A DNA stretch of 64,000 bases, taken from contig CAKURR010000013.1 in the NCBI GenBank assembly GCA_934675735.1, forward strand, positions 1 to 64,000. Reading direction: 5' to 3'. Shown here piece after piece: positions 16,134 through 24,337 of this stretch. The notes under the pieces were generated by a model. That model was not told the origin of the DNA and did no database searches. It was given only the letters and a program-made list of their open reading frames with translations. Both the position numbers and the translations under genes were made by a program. The DNA is from an uncultured Clostridia bacterium (GTDB taxonomy: Bacteria; Bacillota; Clostridia; Christensenellales; Aristaeellaceae). Within the stretch, counting starts at the first letter, position 1. Each line of letters opens with the position of its first letter.

Positions 16134-17471
16134 TCACACATGCAGCTGCCTGAGCGTCTCTTCCTTTCCCACGCCCGCCAGCCGCAGCCGATGCGCCTTT
16201 TCGAGCATCCTGCCCATTTCTTCCCCTTCCGCCACGCCGCGCGCGAGCAAGTCCGCCCCCGTCACATAGGGCCGCTTCATCGTCGCTTCAAACGCCGCAA
16301 ACCGTTCGCGAATCTTCCGTTCCGTCTCTTCATACGGCGCGGCGTTCGCCCGCCCGAGGTGGTCGGCTTTCGCCAGCAGCATCAAGTCCCGCGGGCATAC
16401 GCTCCCGTCAAACAGCGCGTTCCACGCCCGCTGTCTGCTGTTCTGCGCCGCATACAGATTCGGCTTCATGTGCAGCTCCACCATGTTCGTCACATAACGG
16501 ACAAGTGCCTTCTCCCTCGTCAGCCGCCCGAGAAAAGCTTTCGCCAACGGTACGCCCTTGATTTCGTGCCCGTATGCGTGCACCACGCCGTCCTTCTCCG
16601 GCATCGCCTCCGCCTTGCCCACGTCGTGCAGCAGCGCCGCCAGCATCAGCCCGAGCGGCTGTTCTGCCCCGTCTCTTAGCTTGGCCGCCTCGTCCACAAC
16701 CCGCATCGTGTGCGTCCACGCGTCGCCCTCGGGGTGATAGTCCGCCCTCTGCCGCACGCCTTGAAGCGCGGCCACCTCCCGCATCCACGGCTCAAGCTGT
16801 CCCATTGCCCGCAGCGTCTCGAAAAAACGGGAGGGCTTTTCGCTCTGCATCAGCGCCTTTTCCATTTCGCCCATCACGCGTTCCTTCGCCGGCCCGCGCA
16901 GGTCAAGCATCCCGCAGAGCGCCGCCGTTTCGGGCGCAATCGCAAAATCAAACCTCGCCGCAAACTGCGCCGCCCGCATCGCCCGCAGCGGGTCGCGCCG
17001 AAACGTCTCCTCGTCCACATGTCGAATGATTCCGTTTCGGATATCCTCCCGCCCGCCGAAAAAGTCGAGGGTTTCCCCCGTCATCACGTCCCGCATCATC
17101 GCGTTCATCGTGAAATCGCGCCGTCTCGCCGCTTCCCTTTCCCCCATGAAGGGGTCGATGTCCGCGTCCTCGCCCTTTCCGCCGCCGCGTCGGGGCAGCG
17201 CAATGTCCAGCGTATACCCCCGCAGGCCGAACACGCCGAAGCTCGCGCCCATCTCCTTCCACGGCCCGATTTCCCCGAGCATCGCCCGCACCGCGTCCGC
17301 CGTCATCCCGTGGATTTCGATGTCCACATCCTTGCTTTCCCGCCCCATCACGCCGTCGCGGACAAACCCGCCGACAAAGTATACGCGTCCGCCCCTTTCG
17401 GCGGCCGTCCCCGCAATCCGCCGCGCCATCTCCAAATCCTTTTCCACGTTGTCCGCATTCCCCTTTGTCAA
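16134..17471 (-). CDS. cca: CCA-adding enzyme (tRNA nucleotidyltransferase)
   Basis: Adds or repairs the 3' CCA of tRNAs. The class II nucleotidyltransferase head has VGGFVRD near residue 33 and the metal pair DVDIE near 48. RRDFTMNAM follows, then the RNA-binding helices and a C-terminal HD domain with HPEGDAWTHT and LLHDVGK. I chose a TTG start (TTGACAAAGGGG) eight bases after GAGGT; an in-frame ATG 15 codons earlier would overlap the upstream regulator gene. About 445 residues, normal for an HD-containing CCA enzyme. Same strand and tightly linked to the MerR gene. Confidence 0.9.
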   Translation of the reverse strand: MTKGNADNVEKDLEMARRIAGTAAERGGRVYFVGGFVRDGVMGRESKDVDIEIHGMTADAVRAMLGEIGPWKEMGASFGVFGLRGYTLDIALPRRGGGKGEDADIDPFMGEREAARRRDFTMNAMMRDVMTGETLDFFGGREDIRNGIIRHVDEETFRRDPLRAMRAAQFAARFDFAIAPETAALCGMLDLRGPAKERVMGEMEKALMQSEKPSRFFETLRAMGQLEPWMREVAALQGVRQRADYHPEGDAWTHTMRVVDEAAKLRDGAEQPLGLMLAALLHDVGKAEAMPEKDGVVHAYGHEIKGVPLAKAFLGRLTREKALVRYVTNMVELHMKPNLYAAQNSRQRAWNALFDGSVCPRDLMLLAKADHLGRANAAPYEETERKIRERFAAFEATMKRPYVTGADLLARGVAEGEEMGRMLEKAHRLRLAGVGKEETLRQLHV

Positions 17472-17478
17472 GTGCGTT

Positions 17479-18204
17479 TTACCTCTCGCACCACGCCCGA
17501 ATCGCGCGTGCCGCAAACGCAGCCGTTCCGTTGCCTCCGCAGCGGTCGATATTTTCCGTCATTTCGCCGCATGCTTCGTAGGCGTCCGCCAGCGAGCGAA
17601 AAATCGTTTTTGTACACGTGTAATAGTTTTTGCTGATGTAGGCATTCAGCTTGCCTGCCTGTATGAGCGCCTCTTCGCTCGTCGGGTCAAGCGCCAGCAT
17701 CCGGCCAAACTCCGCGAAGATTGTCATCAACCCGTCGCCGACCGTTTTCTCCTCCATTGTCCCGCGCTCTCCGTGCTTCTGCTCATATTCGCGGTATGCT
17801 TCCGTCTCGCCCCAGCGCGCCCTGGCCTCTTTCGCGTATGCGTCGATTTGTGCCTTGTCAAATGCCGAAAAATCCATGTCCGTTCCTCCTCGCTGTTCGA
17901 TGGTTCGGGCAAATTCGATGAGCGCTTCCAGCCTGTCCCGCCGCATCTCCAAAAGGCGGATTTGCGCTTTCACAGCCTCGCCTTGCGGCGTTTCTCCATC
18001 GAGCATTGCCCCAATGTCCTTGAGGGGGAAATCCAGCTCCCGCAGCAGCATAATCTGCCCCAGCCGTTTCAGCGCACTCTCGTCATACAGCCGATAGCCT
18101 GCCTCCGTCACCCGCGTGGGCTTGAGCAGCCCCTTCTCATCATAATAGCGCATCGTGCGAATGCTCACACCGGCGATGCGGCTCATTTCGCCAACGGTTT
18201 TCAT
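17479..18204 (-). CDS. MerR-family regulator with TipAS-type effector domain
   Basis: A 241-residue activator. The N-terminal winged helix has the MerR signature IAGVSIRTMRYYDEKGLL and YRLYDESAL, followed by the dimer helix (residues about 75-110). The C-terminal part (about 125-241), with YREYEQKHGE and AYISKNYYTCTKTIFRSLAD, matches the antibiotic-binding TipAS fold. Start is the ATG seven bases after GGAGG. Its own promoter has the 19-base spacer used by MerR proteins, so autoregulation is expected. Such proteins usually sense drugs; the target here is unknown. Confidence 0.9.
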   Translation of the reverse strand: MKTVGEMSRIAGVSIRTMRYYDEKGLLKPTRVTEAGYRLYDESALKRLGQIMLLRELDFPLKDIGAMLDGETPQGEAVKAQIRLLEMRRDRLEALIEFARTIEQRGGTDMDFSAFDKAQIDAYAKEARARWGETEAYREYEQKHGERGTMEEKTVGDGLMTIFAEFGRMLALDPTSEEALIQAGKLNAYISKNYYTCTKTIFRSLADAYEACGEMTENIDRCGGNGTAAFAARAIRAWCER

Positions 18205-18226
18205 GTGCATTCCTCCTCACACAACC

Positions 18227-18257
18227 ATCATAAGCCCTCTCGCCGCGTCAGGGTCAA
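18227..18257 (-). promoter_or_regulatory. MerR-type promoter with 19-base spacer
   Basis: TTGACC and TATGAT are 19 bases apart, and the spacer carries the dyad ACCCT...AGGGCT. Overlong spacers with a central dyad are the mark of MerR-activated promoters. Confidence 0.8.
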
Positions 18258-18302
18258 TCCCTTTTTTCGGCATTTCGTGCACAGTCGCGCGCCTTCCGCT
18301 CT

Positions 18303-19322
18303 TCACGGCTCCATGCTCACCCGCACGTCCTCCCCAAAAACCTTCTCCGCTTCCTCCTCCATCGCCCGCCGTTCCGCTTCCGTAATCGCCCGAAACGGCG
18401 TGATTTCAAGCTTCTTCCCCATTCTTTTCCACTTGCCCGCGACACGCCCACCCAGCAACACCGTCGGCGCAACAATGCCCGCCAAATTAAATACCCCGCG
18501 CAGGTTTTCGGGTGCAAGCATCAGGCTCGTTTTCTTTTCGTACCCCAGCATCATCGGGTCGAACCCCGCCAGATACGCGCACTTCGGGATTTCCCCTGCC
18601 TCGGCCCGCGCATCCATCCAAAAATCCTCCCCGCCGCATGCCGCGCGCTTCAACTCCAGCCTTTCCGCCCGCGCCGCAATTTCGCGCATGCCCCAACCCG
18701 TGAAATACGCCGCGTCGCGAATCGTCGCCGGGCCGTATCCCGCGAAATACCGCCGCAGAATCTCGTTCCTCGCGCGTTCCCTGTCCCATGGCTCTTGCGG
18801 CTCGAGCAGCACAAACCGCTTGCCCTTCTCCGCCGCGTAGGCGATTTCGCCGTTTTCCGCCATCGCCCGCAGCAAGCCGCCCCACGCGTCAAACGCGCTT
18901 TGCTCCTCGTCCTCGGTCATGCCGCTTACGCGGCAGATTTGCCGAAGCGTCTCGCGCTCCCCTTCGCCGTTTCGGATGGCCTCGCGGATGATTTCGGCCA
19001 ACTCCCGCTTTCTTTCGGCGCTCAGCCGTTCGTCGTCCGCCATTTTGTCGCAGGGGCGCAGCGCGTGCGTCCGCCCGTCATAGAGATACAGCGGCGCGTC
19101 CGCCCGCAGAATCGTGTGCATCGTGCCGCGCATCGTCCACGTCCGCACGCAGTCGGCCAACGCCGCGTCGCCGTCGTCTGCGCGAATCATCAGCGCGTGC
19201 CGCGCCTGCATCGCGAACTGGCTTTGCAGCCCGCAAAGCCCTCGCACGATTTCCCGCCCGGGCTTCTTTGCGCTCAGCCCGTGCGCCGCGCACCGCATCG
19301 CGATGATTTCTTCCGCTTCCAT
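18303..19322 (-). CDS. AlkZ-like winged-helix DNA glycosylase family protein
   Basis: A 339-residue member of the HTH_42/AlkZ family. It shows LQSQF near residue 32 (the QxQ motif that in AlkZ/YcaQ lies in the active site), RGTMHTILRADA near 65, RRYFAGYGPATIRDAAYFTG near 190 and LAGFDPMMLGYEKK in the last third. AlkZ enzymes remove bulky alkylated bases and open crosslinks. Related proteins are often found with toxin or drug-resistance genes, and here the neighbour is a drug-sensing MerR regulator. Whether it is a true glycosylase cannot be told from sequence alone. Confidence 0.75.
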   Translation of the reverse strand: MEAEEIIAMRCAAHGLSAKKPGREIVRGLCGLQSQFAMQARHALMIRADDGDAALADCVRTWTMRGTMHTILRADAPLYLYDGRTHALRPCDKMADDERLSAERKRELAEIIREAIRNGEGERETLRQICRVSGMTEDEEQSAFDAWGGLLRAMAENGEIAYAAEKGKRFVLLEPQEPWDRERARNEILRRYFAGYGPATIRDAAYFTGWGMREIAARAERLELKRAACGGEDFWMDARAEAGEIPKCAYLAGFDPMMLGYEKKTSLMLAPENLRGVFNLAGIVAPTVLLGGRVAGKWKRMGKKLEITPFRAITEAERRAMEEEAEKVFGEDVRVSMEP

Positions 19323-19430
19323 ATTGCTCGTATTTTTTGCCTCATGCTGTGTTAAAATATAATCAGCCTATACAGAGTCAGGTATCGCTTCGCTCCCTGA
19401 CTCCCGCTTTTTGTTTCATCATAGGAAACG

Positions 19431-19537
19431 TTGGGCTGCCGCCCAAACCCGCCAGAGGGACGATTGTTATCCCGCTGAATCCCGCACAGCGGGCGCGTGA
19501 TAACAATCCCCGTCTGACTCCCTTCTTCGCTTCGCGC
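19431..19537 (+). repeat. Structured repeat R4, copy 1
   Basis: Begins TTGGGCTGCCGCCCAAACC. A central inverted repeat has arms GATTGTTATC and GATAACAATC around a CCCGC-ACA-GCGGG stem. It ends GACTCCCTTCTTCGCTTCGCG. The second copy is at 22062-22170, where both arms differ by one paired change. Confidence 0.8.
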
Positions 19538-19550
19538 TTATAGGCCGATT

Positions 19551-20363
19551 TTATTTCAAGTTATGTTCAACCCGCCGATACTCCCCCTGTGCGAAAATCG
19601 GCTCAAAGCCCAGCGCCCGATACAGGTGGTTGGTCACAGGGTTTCGTCTATCCACGTTCAGCGTCGCGGTTTTCCCTGCCGCCAAAATCTCGTTTTTGAT
19701 GGTATTGACCACCCTTCGGGCATAGCCTTTCCCTCTGTATGGCTCGCGGGTATAGACGTTGGTGATGCGCATGCTCTCCCCGATGTCGCGCACCGCCTTC
19801 CCCACGCTGACAATTCGTCCGTCCTTGCGAATCACGCGGAAATCCCCGATGCTCCTTTTCATCGCCTCGCGGCTCGGCTTATCCTGCAAGTTGCATTCGA
19901 CCAGGAACCGCTCCATGCACGCATAGATTTCGTCTAAATCGCCTTCGTTTGCGGCCTCGACCTCGGGCGACGACGGCTCGGTAACCGCCTTCGCCTCCAT
20001 AAATTCCATCGCCAGCGCTTCTTCATATCGAATGCCGAACCGCGCTTCCATCTCGCGCGCCGCCGCGTCGCCCAGCGTCTTTTCGCTCAGATAATTTCTG
20101 ACTTCATATTCCTCGCGCATCAGAAAATCCAGCAGCTCGCCCGCGCAGTCCGCGTCCCCGAACAGCTGCAAGTGATACGGCTCGACCTTCATCGCCAGCA
20201 GCGTCTTTCCGCCCTTTTCGCATTTCGCCGCGTAGTTGATTTTGCCCGTCTCCACAAGCAGCGGCGCATCCAGCACCATGAACGCCGAAATCTGCGGATT
20301 CGTGTTCAAAAGCGCCTGATTTTCAGCCAGAAACGCCGCGCCGGAATCATACATCCGAATCAT
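19551..20363 (-). CDS. GNAT-family N-acetyltransferase (two-part)
   Basis: A 270-residue protein starting behind GAGGAGATGAAAGC. The N-terminal half has no clear motif. The C-terminal half (about 130-270) is a GNAT domain with the acetyl-CoA loop TREPYRGKGYARRVVNTIKN and the closing HLYRALGFEPI. Substrate unknown. It is the last gene of a small group of acetyltransferases on this strand. Confidence 0.8.
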   Translation of the reverse strand: MIRMYDSGAAFLAENQALLNTNPQISAFMVLDAPLLVETGKINYAAKCEKGGKTLLAMKVEPYHLQLFGDADCAGELLDFLMREEYEVRNYLSEKTLGDAAAREMEARFGIRYEEALAMEFMEAKAVTEPSSPEVEAANEGDLDEIYACMERFLVECNLQDKPSREAMKRSIGDFRVIRKDGRIVSVGKAVRDIGESMRITNVYTREPYRGKGYARRVVNTIKNEILAAGKTATLNVDRRNPVTNHLYRALGFEPIFAQGEYRRVEHNLK

Positions 20364-20375
20364 GCTTTCATCTCC

Positions 20376-20864
20376 TCAAATTTCCCGTCTCATCACGGTA
20401 TAATCGTCCTCGCGCAAAACCTCAAACCCGTTTTTCTGCCAAAACGCGAAGCTCTGCGGATTCCCTTTATCCACGCCGAGCCGAATCTCGCGATAGCCGA
20501 CCGCCTTCAGGCTTTCCGCCAAGCCGCGGATGATTCCGCTACCGACGCCCTTCCCCTGTTCTTCCGCATTGACCATGAACAGCCCAATCCACGCAATTTC
20601 TTTCGTCGGGTAGCCGCTGATCCAATCCAGAATCGCGGCCAGCTTTCCATCCTCAAAAAAGCCGACGTAGGCCTTGTCCTCCATGCTCTTGTTCGGCGGC
20701 AGCGCGGTCATGTCCGCCAAAATGCTTTCCCGCGTCGCCATCGGCGGATGATATTGATAAAACAGGCGGTTTCCCTCGCAGAGCGCCAATATCGCGTCCA
20801 CATCCCGCTCGTCCAGCCGCCGCACCTCATAGGCATCGCGCCGCGTTTCAATCTGCATGTTCAT
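20376..20864 (-). CDS. GNAT-family N-acetyltransferase
   Basis: A 162-residue single-domain acetyltransferase. The core is IGLFMVNAEEQGKGVGSGII, with the acetyl-CoA binding loop EEQGKGVG, and FAFWQKNGFEVL near the end. An ATG two codons later is better spaced from GGGAG and may be the true start. Substrate unknown. Confidence 0.8.
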   Translation of the reverse strand: MNMQIETRRDAYEVRRLDERDVDAILALCEGNRLFYQYHPPMATRESILADMTALPPNKSMEDKAYVGFFEDGKLAAILDWISGYPTKEIAWIGLFMVNAEEQGKGVGSGIIRGLAESLKAVGYREIRLGVDKGNPQSFAFWQKNGFEVLREDDYTVMRREI

Positions 20865-20876
20865 TTTCTCCCTTTG

Positions 20877-21341
20877 TTATAACCCCATCACATACACCTG
20901 ACACGGGTTCCATTCGTCCCACAGGTGTGGAAACACCTCGAACTCCCTGAATCCCAGCGCCAGATAAAACCGATTCGTCGCGTCATACTCGGCGTATTTC
21001 CCCATCTGCACCGTTTTCACCTGCATGAACGCATAGCCCGACTCGCGCGCGGCCCGCTTGGCCGCCTCCACCAGCGCGCGCCCGACGCCCGTCCTGTGCC
21101 GCGCCTTCAAAACGCCCATCACATACAGCTCGACCGTGTCGCGCCCCGTCTCTTTCAGATACAGAAAACCGACGGGCTTCTCCCCGTCCGCCGCGGCAAA
21201 AAAGAGCTTGTCCGCGCTCTCGCGGATGTATTCCTCCCGCGCCTCGGGAATGCCGAACCATTCCGGCAAGGCTTCCAAAATCGCGCGGCTGATTGCCCGC
21301 TTTTCCGCCGCATTTTCGATTTGCCGAATTTCGGTTGTCAT
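20877..21341 (-). CDS. GNAT-family N-acetyltransferase
   Basis: A 154-residue protein from the ATG behind GGAGAAAAGCAAG (MTTEIRQIENAAEKRAISRA). GNAT core: VELYVMGVLKARHRTGVGRA and FYLALGFREFEVFPHLWDEW. The ending resembles GNATs that modify free amino acids or small amines. It follows the P-loop gene by 19 bases on the same strand. Confidence 0.8.
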   Translation of the reverse strand: MTTEIRQIENAAEKRAISRAILEALPEWFGIPEAREEYIRESADKLFFAAADGEKPVGFLYLKETGRDTVELYVMGVLKARHRTGVGRALVEAAKRAARESGYAFMQVKTVQMGKYAEYDATNRFYLALGFREFEVFPHLWDEWNPCQVYVMGL

Positions 21342-21360
21342 CTTGCTTTTCTCCGTTTCC

Positions 21361-21903
21361 TTATTTTTCCAGCGCCCGCCGCACCTTTTCCACGTTCCGT
21401 CCGACCTCGTCCGTTCCATCGACCCGCAGAATCGGGCATTGCAGCATGCGTTCCCATGCGTCGTGCTTTGCGCGGCTTCTCGTGTCCAATCCGCCGTCGT
21501 CGTAGCCCGCCGCCCATGTTAAAAAGTTCATGTGCGTTTCATGCATGTCCCCATTCGGCAGAATCCGCTCGCCGAATTTGCGATATTCCCGCTCGCGGAT
21601 GCGCGCAAGCCGCGTCGGCGTATCCGTCTCCACGCGAACAGCCAGCGTGAACCGCGTCATCAGCGCGTCGCCCCAGTCCGTCAGCGAACCGGAAAGCACG
21701 ACGTTTTCCGCCGCTTCAATGTCTCGGTTCATCGCATTCAGCCGTTCCGCGATGCCGCGCTTGGTCGTATACGGCGGGTTGGTCGGCAGCCAAAAATAAT
21801 CGTCCGAATCCAGCCATGTGAATCCGAGCGCCTTGCCGATAGCCCTGCCCAGCGTCGATGTGCCCGCCCCCGACGCGCCGTAGATGTGAATGACCTGTTT
21901 CAT
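21361..21903 (-). CDS. P-loop kinase-like ATPase (adenylate kinase/shikimate kinase-like)
   Basis: A 180-residue protein starting at the ATG behind AAGGCGGAAAA (MKQVIHIYGASGAGTSTLGR). The Walker A is GASGAGTST, with the unusual Thr-Ser-Thr ending where GKST is common, so the invariant Lys of the P-loop is missing. DSDDYFW follows, as in small nucleoside or AAA-type kinases that phosphorylate a small substrate. First gene of a four-gene minus-strand run with three acetyltransferases. Substrate unknown. Confidence 0.7.
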   Translation of the reverse strand: MKQVIHIYGASGAGTSTLGRAIGKALGFTWLDSDDYFWLPTNPPYTTKRGIAERLNAMNRDIEAAENVVLSGSLTDWGDALMTRFTLAVRVETDTPTRLARIREREYRKFGERILPNGDMHETHMNFLTWAAGYDDGGLDTRSRAKHDAWERMLQCPILRVDGTDEVGRNVEKVRRALEK

Positions 21904-21967
21904 TTTTCCGCCTTTCATGTTGAACCGTAGAGCCTATTTGCAGCGGCGCGTCCGCCGTTTCTTGCAG

Positions 21968-22033
21968 TCTTTGCGGCTTGAACCCGTTTCAATCGTAGGC
22001 CGCTTCGCGGCCTGCTCTGAAACTACGTTTTCT
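21968..22033 (-). repeat. Structured repeat R6, copy 1
   Basis: On the minus strand: GTAGTTTCAGAGC, a GGCCGC-GAA-GCGGCC stem, CTACGATTGAAACGGGTTCA, AGCCGCAA. The second copy is on the plus strand at 29188-29251, with a different stem (ACGC-AAA-GCGT). Confidence 0.75.
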
Positions 22034-22061
22034 TTTGCACAGCGGGCTATCGCCCGAACTA

Positions 22062-22170
22062 TTTGGGCTGCCGCCCAAACCTGCTTGAGGGATGATTGAT
22101 ATCTCGCTGAATCCCGCACAGCGGGCGCGTGATATCAATCCCCATCAAACTCCCTTCTTCGCTTCGCGGC
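22062..22170 (+). repeat. Structured repeat R4, copy 2
   Basis: Same element as at 19431-19537. The arms read GATTGATATC and GATATCAATC, so the single T-to-A change is matched by the complementary change in the other arm. Confidence 0.8.
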
Positions 22171-22185
22171 GGCTTAAAATCTTTT

Positions 22186-22272
22186 CCCCTTGGATTGCGC
22201 AGCAATCCAATACAGAGGGTCAAGGGAACTGAGTTCCCTTGCGGGGTTTGGGGCAGCGCCCCAACGTCGCCC
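22186..22272. repeat. Repeat R3 (GGGGTTTGGGGCAGCGCCCCAAC type)
   Basis: Contains GGATTGCGCAGCAATCC, GGGAACTGAGTTCCC and TTGGGGCAGCGCCCCAA hairpins in a row. Related strings lie at 35889-36031, 39293-39362 and 57300-57482, and a looser one at 29125-29175. They fill the 3' ends of minus-strand genes. Confidence 0.75.
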
Positions 22273-22284
22273 CATGCCCCCACG

Positions 22285-22317
22285 CAAAAAGCGGCGCCGC
22301 AAAATACGACGCCGCTT
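22285..22317 (-). terminator. Terminator of rny
   Basis: Minus-strand stem AGCGGCGTCGTATTTTGCG GCGCCGCT followed by TTTTT, 14 bases after the rny stop. Confidence 0.7.
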
Positions 22318-22331
22318 TCCAAATGCTGTTT

Positions 22332-23927
22332 TTACTTCGCGAACTCGGTGCAGCGGGTCTCGCGGATGACGTTAACCTTGATTTGGCCCGGATATTCCAG
22401 CTCATTCTCGATGCGCTTGGCAATTTCGCGGGCAAGCACATACGTGCCCTCGTCGGAAATGTCCTCCGGCTTGACCATGATGCGCACCTCGCGGCCGGAC
22501 TGAATCGCGAACGACTTTTCCACGCCCGGGAAGCTGTTGGAAATCTCCTCCAGCTTTTCGAGTCGGCGGATGTAGTTCTCGATGCTCTCGCGGCGCGCGC
22601 CCGGGCGGGCCGCGGAAATCGCGTCCGCCGCCTGAATGAGCACGGCCTCGACGGTCTGCGGCTCGATGTCGTTGTGGTGCGCCGCGATGCAGTGGATAAC
22701 CTCGGGGGACTCGTGGTAGCGCTTGGCCATTTCAACGCCCAGCTCGACGTGCGTGCCCTCCATCTCGTGGTCAACGGCCTTGCCGATATCGTGGAGCAGG
22801 CCCGCGCGCTTGGCGAGCTGCACATCCGCGCCCAGCTCCGCGGCCATCAGGCCCGCCAGGTGGCTGACCTCGATGCTGTGCTGAAGCACGTTCTGGCCGT
22901 AGCTCGTGCGATAGCGCATGCGGCCCAGCAGCTTCACCAGCTCGTGATGAATGCCGTGCATGTTCGTCTCAAAGATGGCCTGCTCGCCCGCCTCGCGAAT
23001 CTGGTTGTCCACCTCGCGCTTGGCCTTCTCGACCATTTCCTCGATGCGCGCCGGATGAATGCGTCCGTCGGCGATGAGCTTTTCCAGCGCGATTCGCGCA
23101 ACCTCGCGGCGAATCGGGTCAAACGCGGAAACGATAACGGCTTCCGGCGTATCGTCGATGATGAGGTCAACGCCCGTCGCGGTTTCCAGCGTGCGGATGT
23201 TGCGGCCCTCGCGGCCGATGATGCGGCCCTTCATATCCTCGTTCGGCAGGGACACGACGGAAACCGTGGTCTCCGCCACATGGTCGCTCGCACAGCGCTG
23301 AATCGCCATCGCGACGATGTTGCGGGCCTTCTTTTCGGCCTCGTCCTTCGCGGTCTGCTCGATTTCGCGAACCATCACGCCCGCGTCGTGATACGCTTCC
23401 TTCTGGATGCGCTGCACGATCATGTCGCGCGCCTCGTCCTGGGTCATCTTGGCGACGCGCTCCAGCTCGGCCTGGCTCTTTTCTTCCAGTTCCTTGGCGG
23501 TCTTTTCGGCCTCCTCGGCGGCGGCCTTCTGGCGCGCGCCGTATTCCTGCGCCTCGGCGGTCAGGCGGTCCAGTTCGTTCTGCTTGCGCTCCAGCCCCGT
23601 CTCGCGCGCGTCGAGGTTGTCGGCCTTTTTATCCAGCGTCTCTTCGCGCTGGGTCACGCGGCGCTCGCTGCGCTGCACTTCGGCGCGGCGGTCGCGAATC
23701 TCGCGGTCCAGCTCGTTTTTGAGGCGGATGACCTCTTCCTTGGCTTCAAGGATGCTTTCCTTCTTCTTCTCTTCCGCACGGCGCTGCGCGTCGTCCAGCA
23801 GATTACGGGCATATTCTTCGGTGCGCCCGATTTTCTTTTCCTGCACGTTTTTGCGATACATATAACCTGCCGCAAGGCCCGCAGCCAGTGCGGCAAGAAT
23901 CGCCAAAAGGGTAAAAATAAACGCCAA
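22332..23927 (-). CDS. rny: Ribonuclease Y
   Basis: Membrane-anchored endoribonuclease that starts decay of many mRNAs in Bacillota. A single N-terminal membrane helix (residues about 3-22) is followed by a long charged coiled coil (30-200). Then comes a KH domain with [12 protein letters not shown] (234-245) and an HD domain with LLHDIGK (His379-Asp380) and [10 protein letters not shown]. 531 residues, the usual size. Start is TTG behind AAGGAGAGTGAAGCAGA. Monocistronic, with its own promoter and terminator. Confidence 0.95.
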   Translation of the reverse strand: MAFIFTLLAILAALAAGLAAGYMYRKNVQEKKIGRTEEYARNLLDDAQRRAEEKKKESILEAKEEVIRLKNELDREIRDRRAEVQRSERRVTQREETLDKKADNLDARETGLERKQNELDRLTAEAQEYGARQKAAAEEAEKTAKELEEKSQAELERVAKMTQDEARDMIVQRIQKEAYHDAGVMVREIEQTAKDEAEKKARNIVAMAIQRCASDHVAETTVSVVSLPNEDMKGRIIGREGRNIRTLETATGVDLIIDDTPEAVIVSAFDPIRREVARIALEKLIADGRIHPARIEEMVEKAKREVDNQIREAGEQAIFETNMHGIHHELVKLLGRMRYRTSYGQNVLQHSIEVSHLAGLMAAELGADVQLAKRAGLLHDIGKAVDHEMEGTHVELGVEMAKRYHESPEVIHCIAAHHNDIEPQTVEAVLIQAADAISAARPGARRESIENYIRRLEKLEEISNSFPGVEKSFAIQSGREVRIMVKPEDISDEGTYVLAREIAKRIENELEYPGQIKVNVIRETRCTEFAK

Positions 23928-24209
23928 TCTGCTTCACTCTCCTTCTGTTTGGATTCTCAATTTCAATCAAATCAATCGTCCAAGAAAAAAGGCTTGCAGA
24001 CCGACGCGCACCTCCGGCGATAAACAACACAATTTAGGCACAAAGAACCATGCCGGCGTCGGGGCGCAAAAACCCCGCCGCGGCTTTGCCGCCTATACGG
24101 TTTTGATGTATCAAACGTCCGAAAAAGTCAGCCTAAACGCACGCCGCTTTTTCGTGACGCAATGTCCGGCACAGCATCATCTGCACACGCTTTCACTTTG
24201 ACTGATTCT

Positions 24210-24238
24210 ATTTTACATTTGATTGCCCCGCGTGTCAA
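24210..24238 (-). promoter_or_regulatory. Promoter of rny
   Basis: TTGACA and TAAAAT with a 17-base spacer. The transcript has a leader of about 275 bases (23928-24203) containing CGGGG/CCCCG and GGCGGC/GCCGC hairpins. I recognise no riboswitch in it. Confidence 0.8.
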
Positions 24239-24294
24239 GAGAATTTGTCACTTTGGTGAAATTGGGGTACCGTTTTTGAGCAAAACATATAGAA

Positions 24295-24320
24295 ACGGGC
24301 GGACATTTCTGCCCGCCCGT
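24295..24320 (-). terminator. Terminator of the EF-G-like gene
   Basis: Minus-strand stem ACGGGCGG/CCGCCCGT followed by TTCTATATG, 18 bases after the stop. Confidence 0.65.
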
Positions 24321-24337
24321 CGTTTGTTTGGAAAGTT

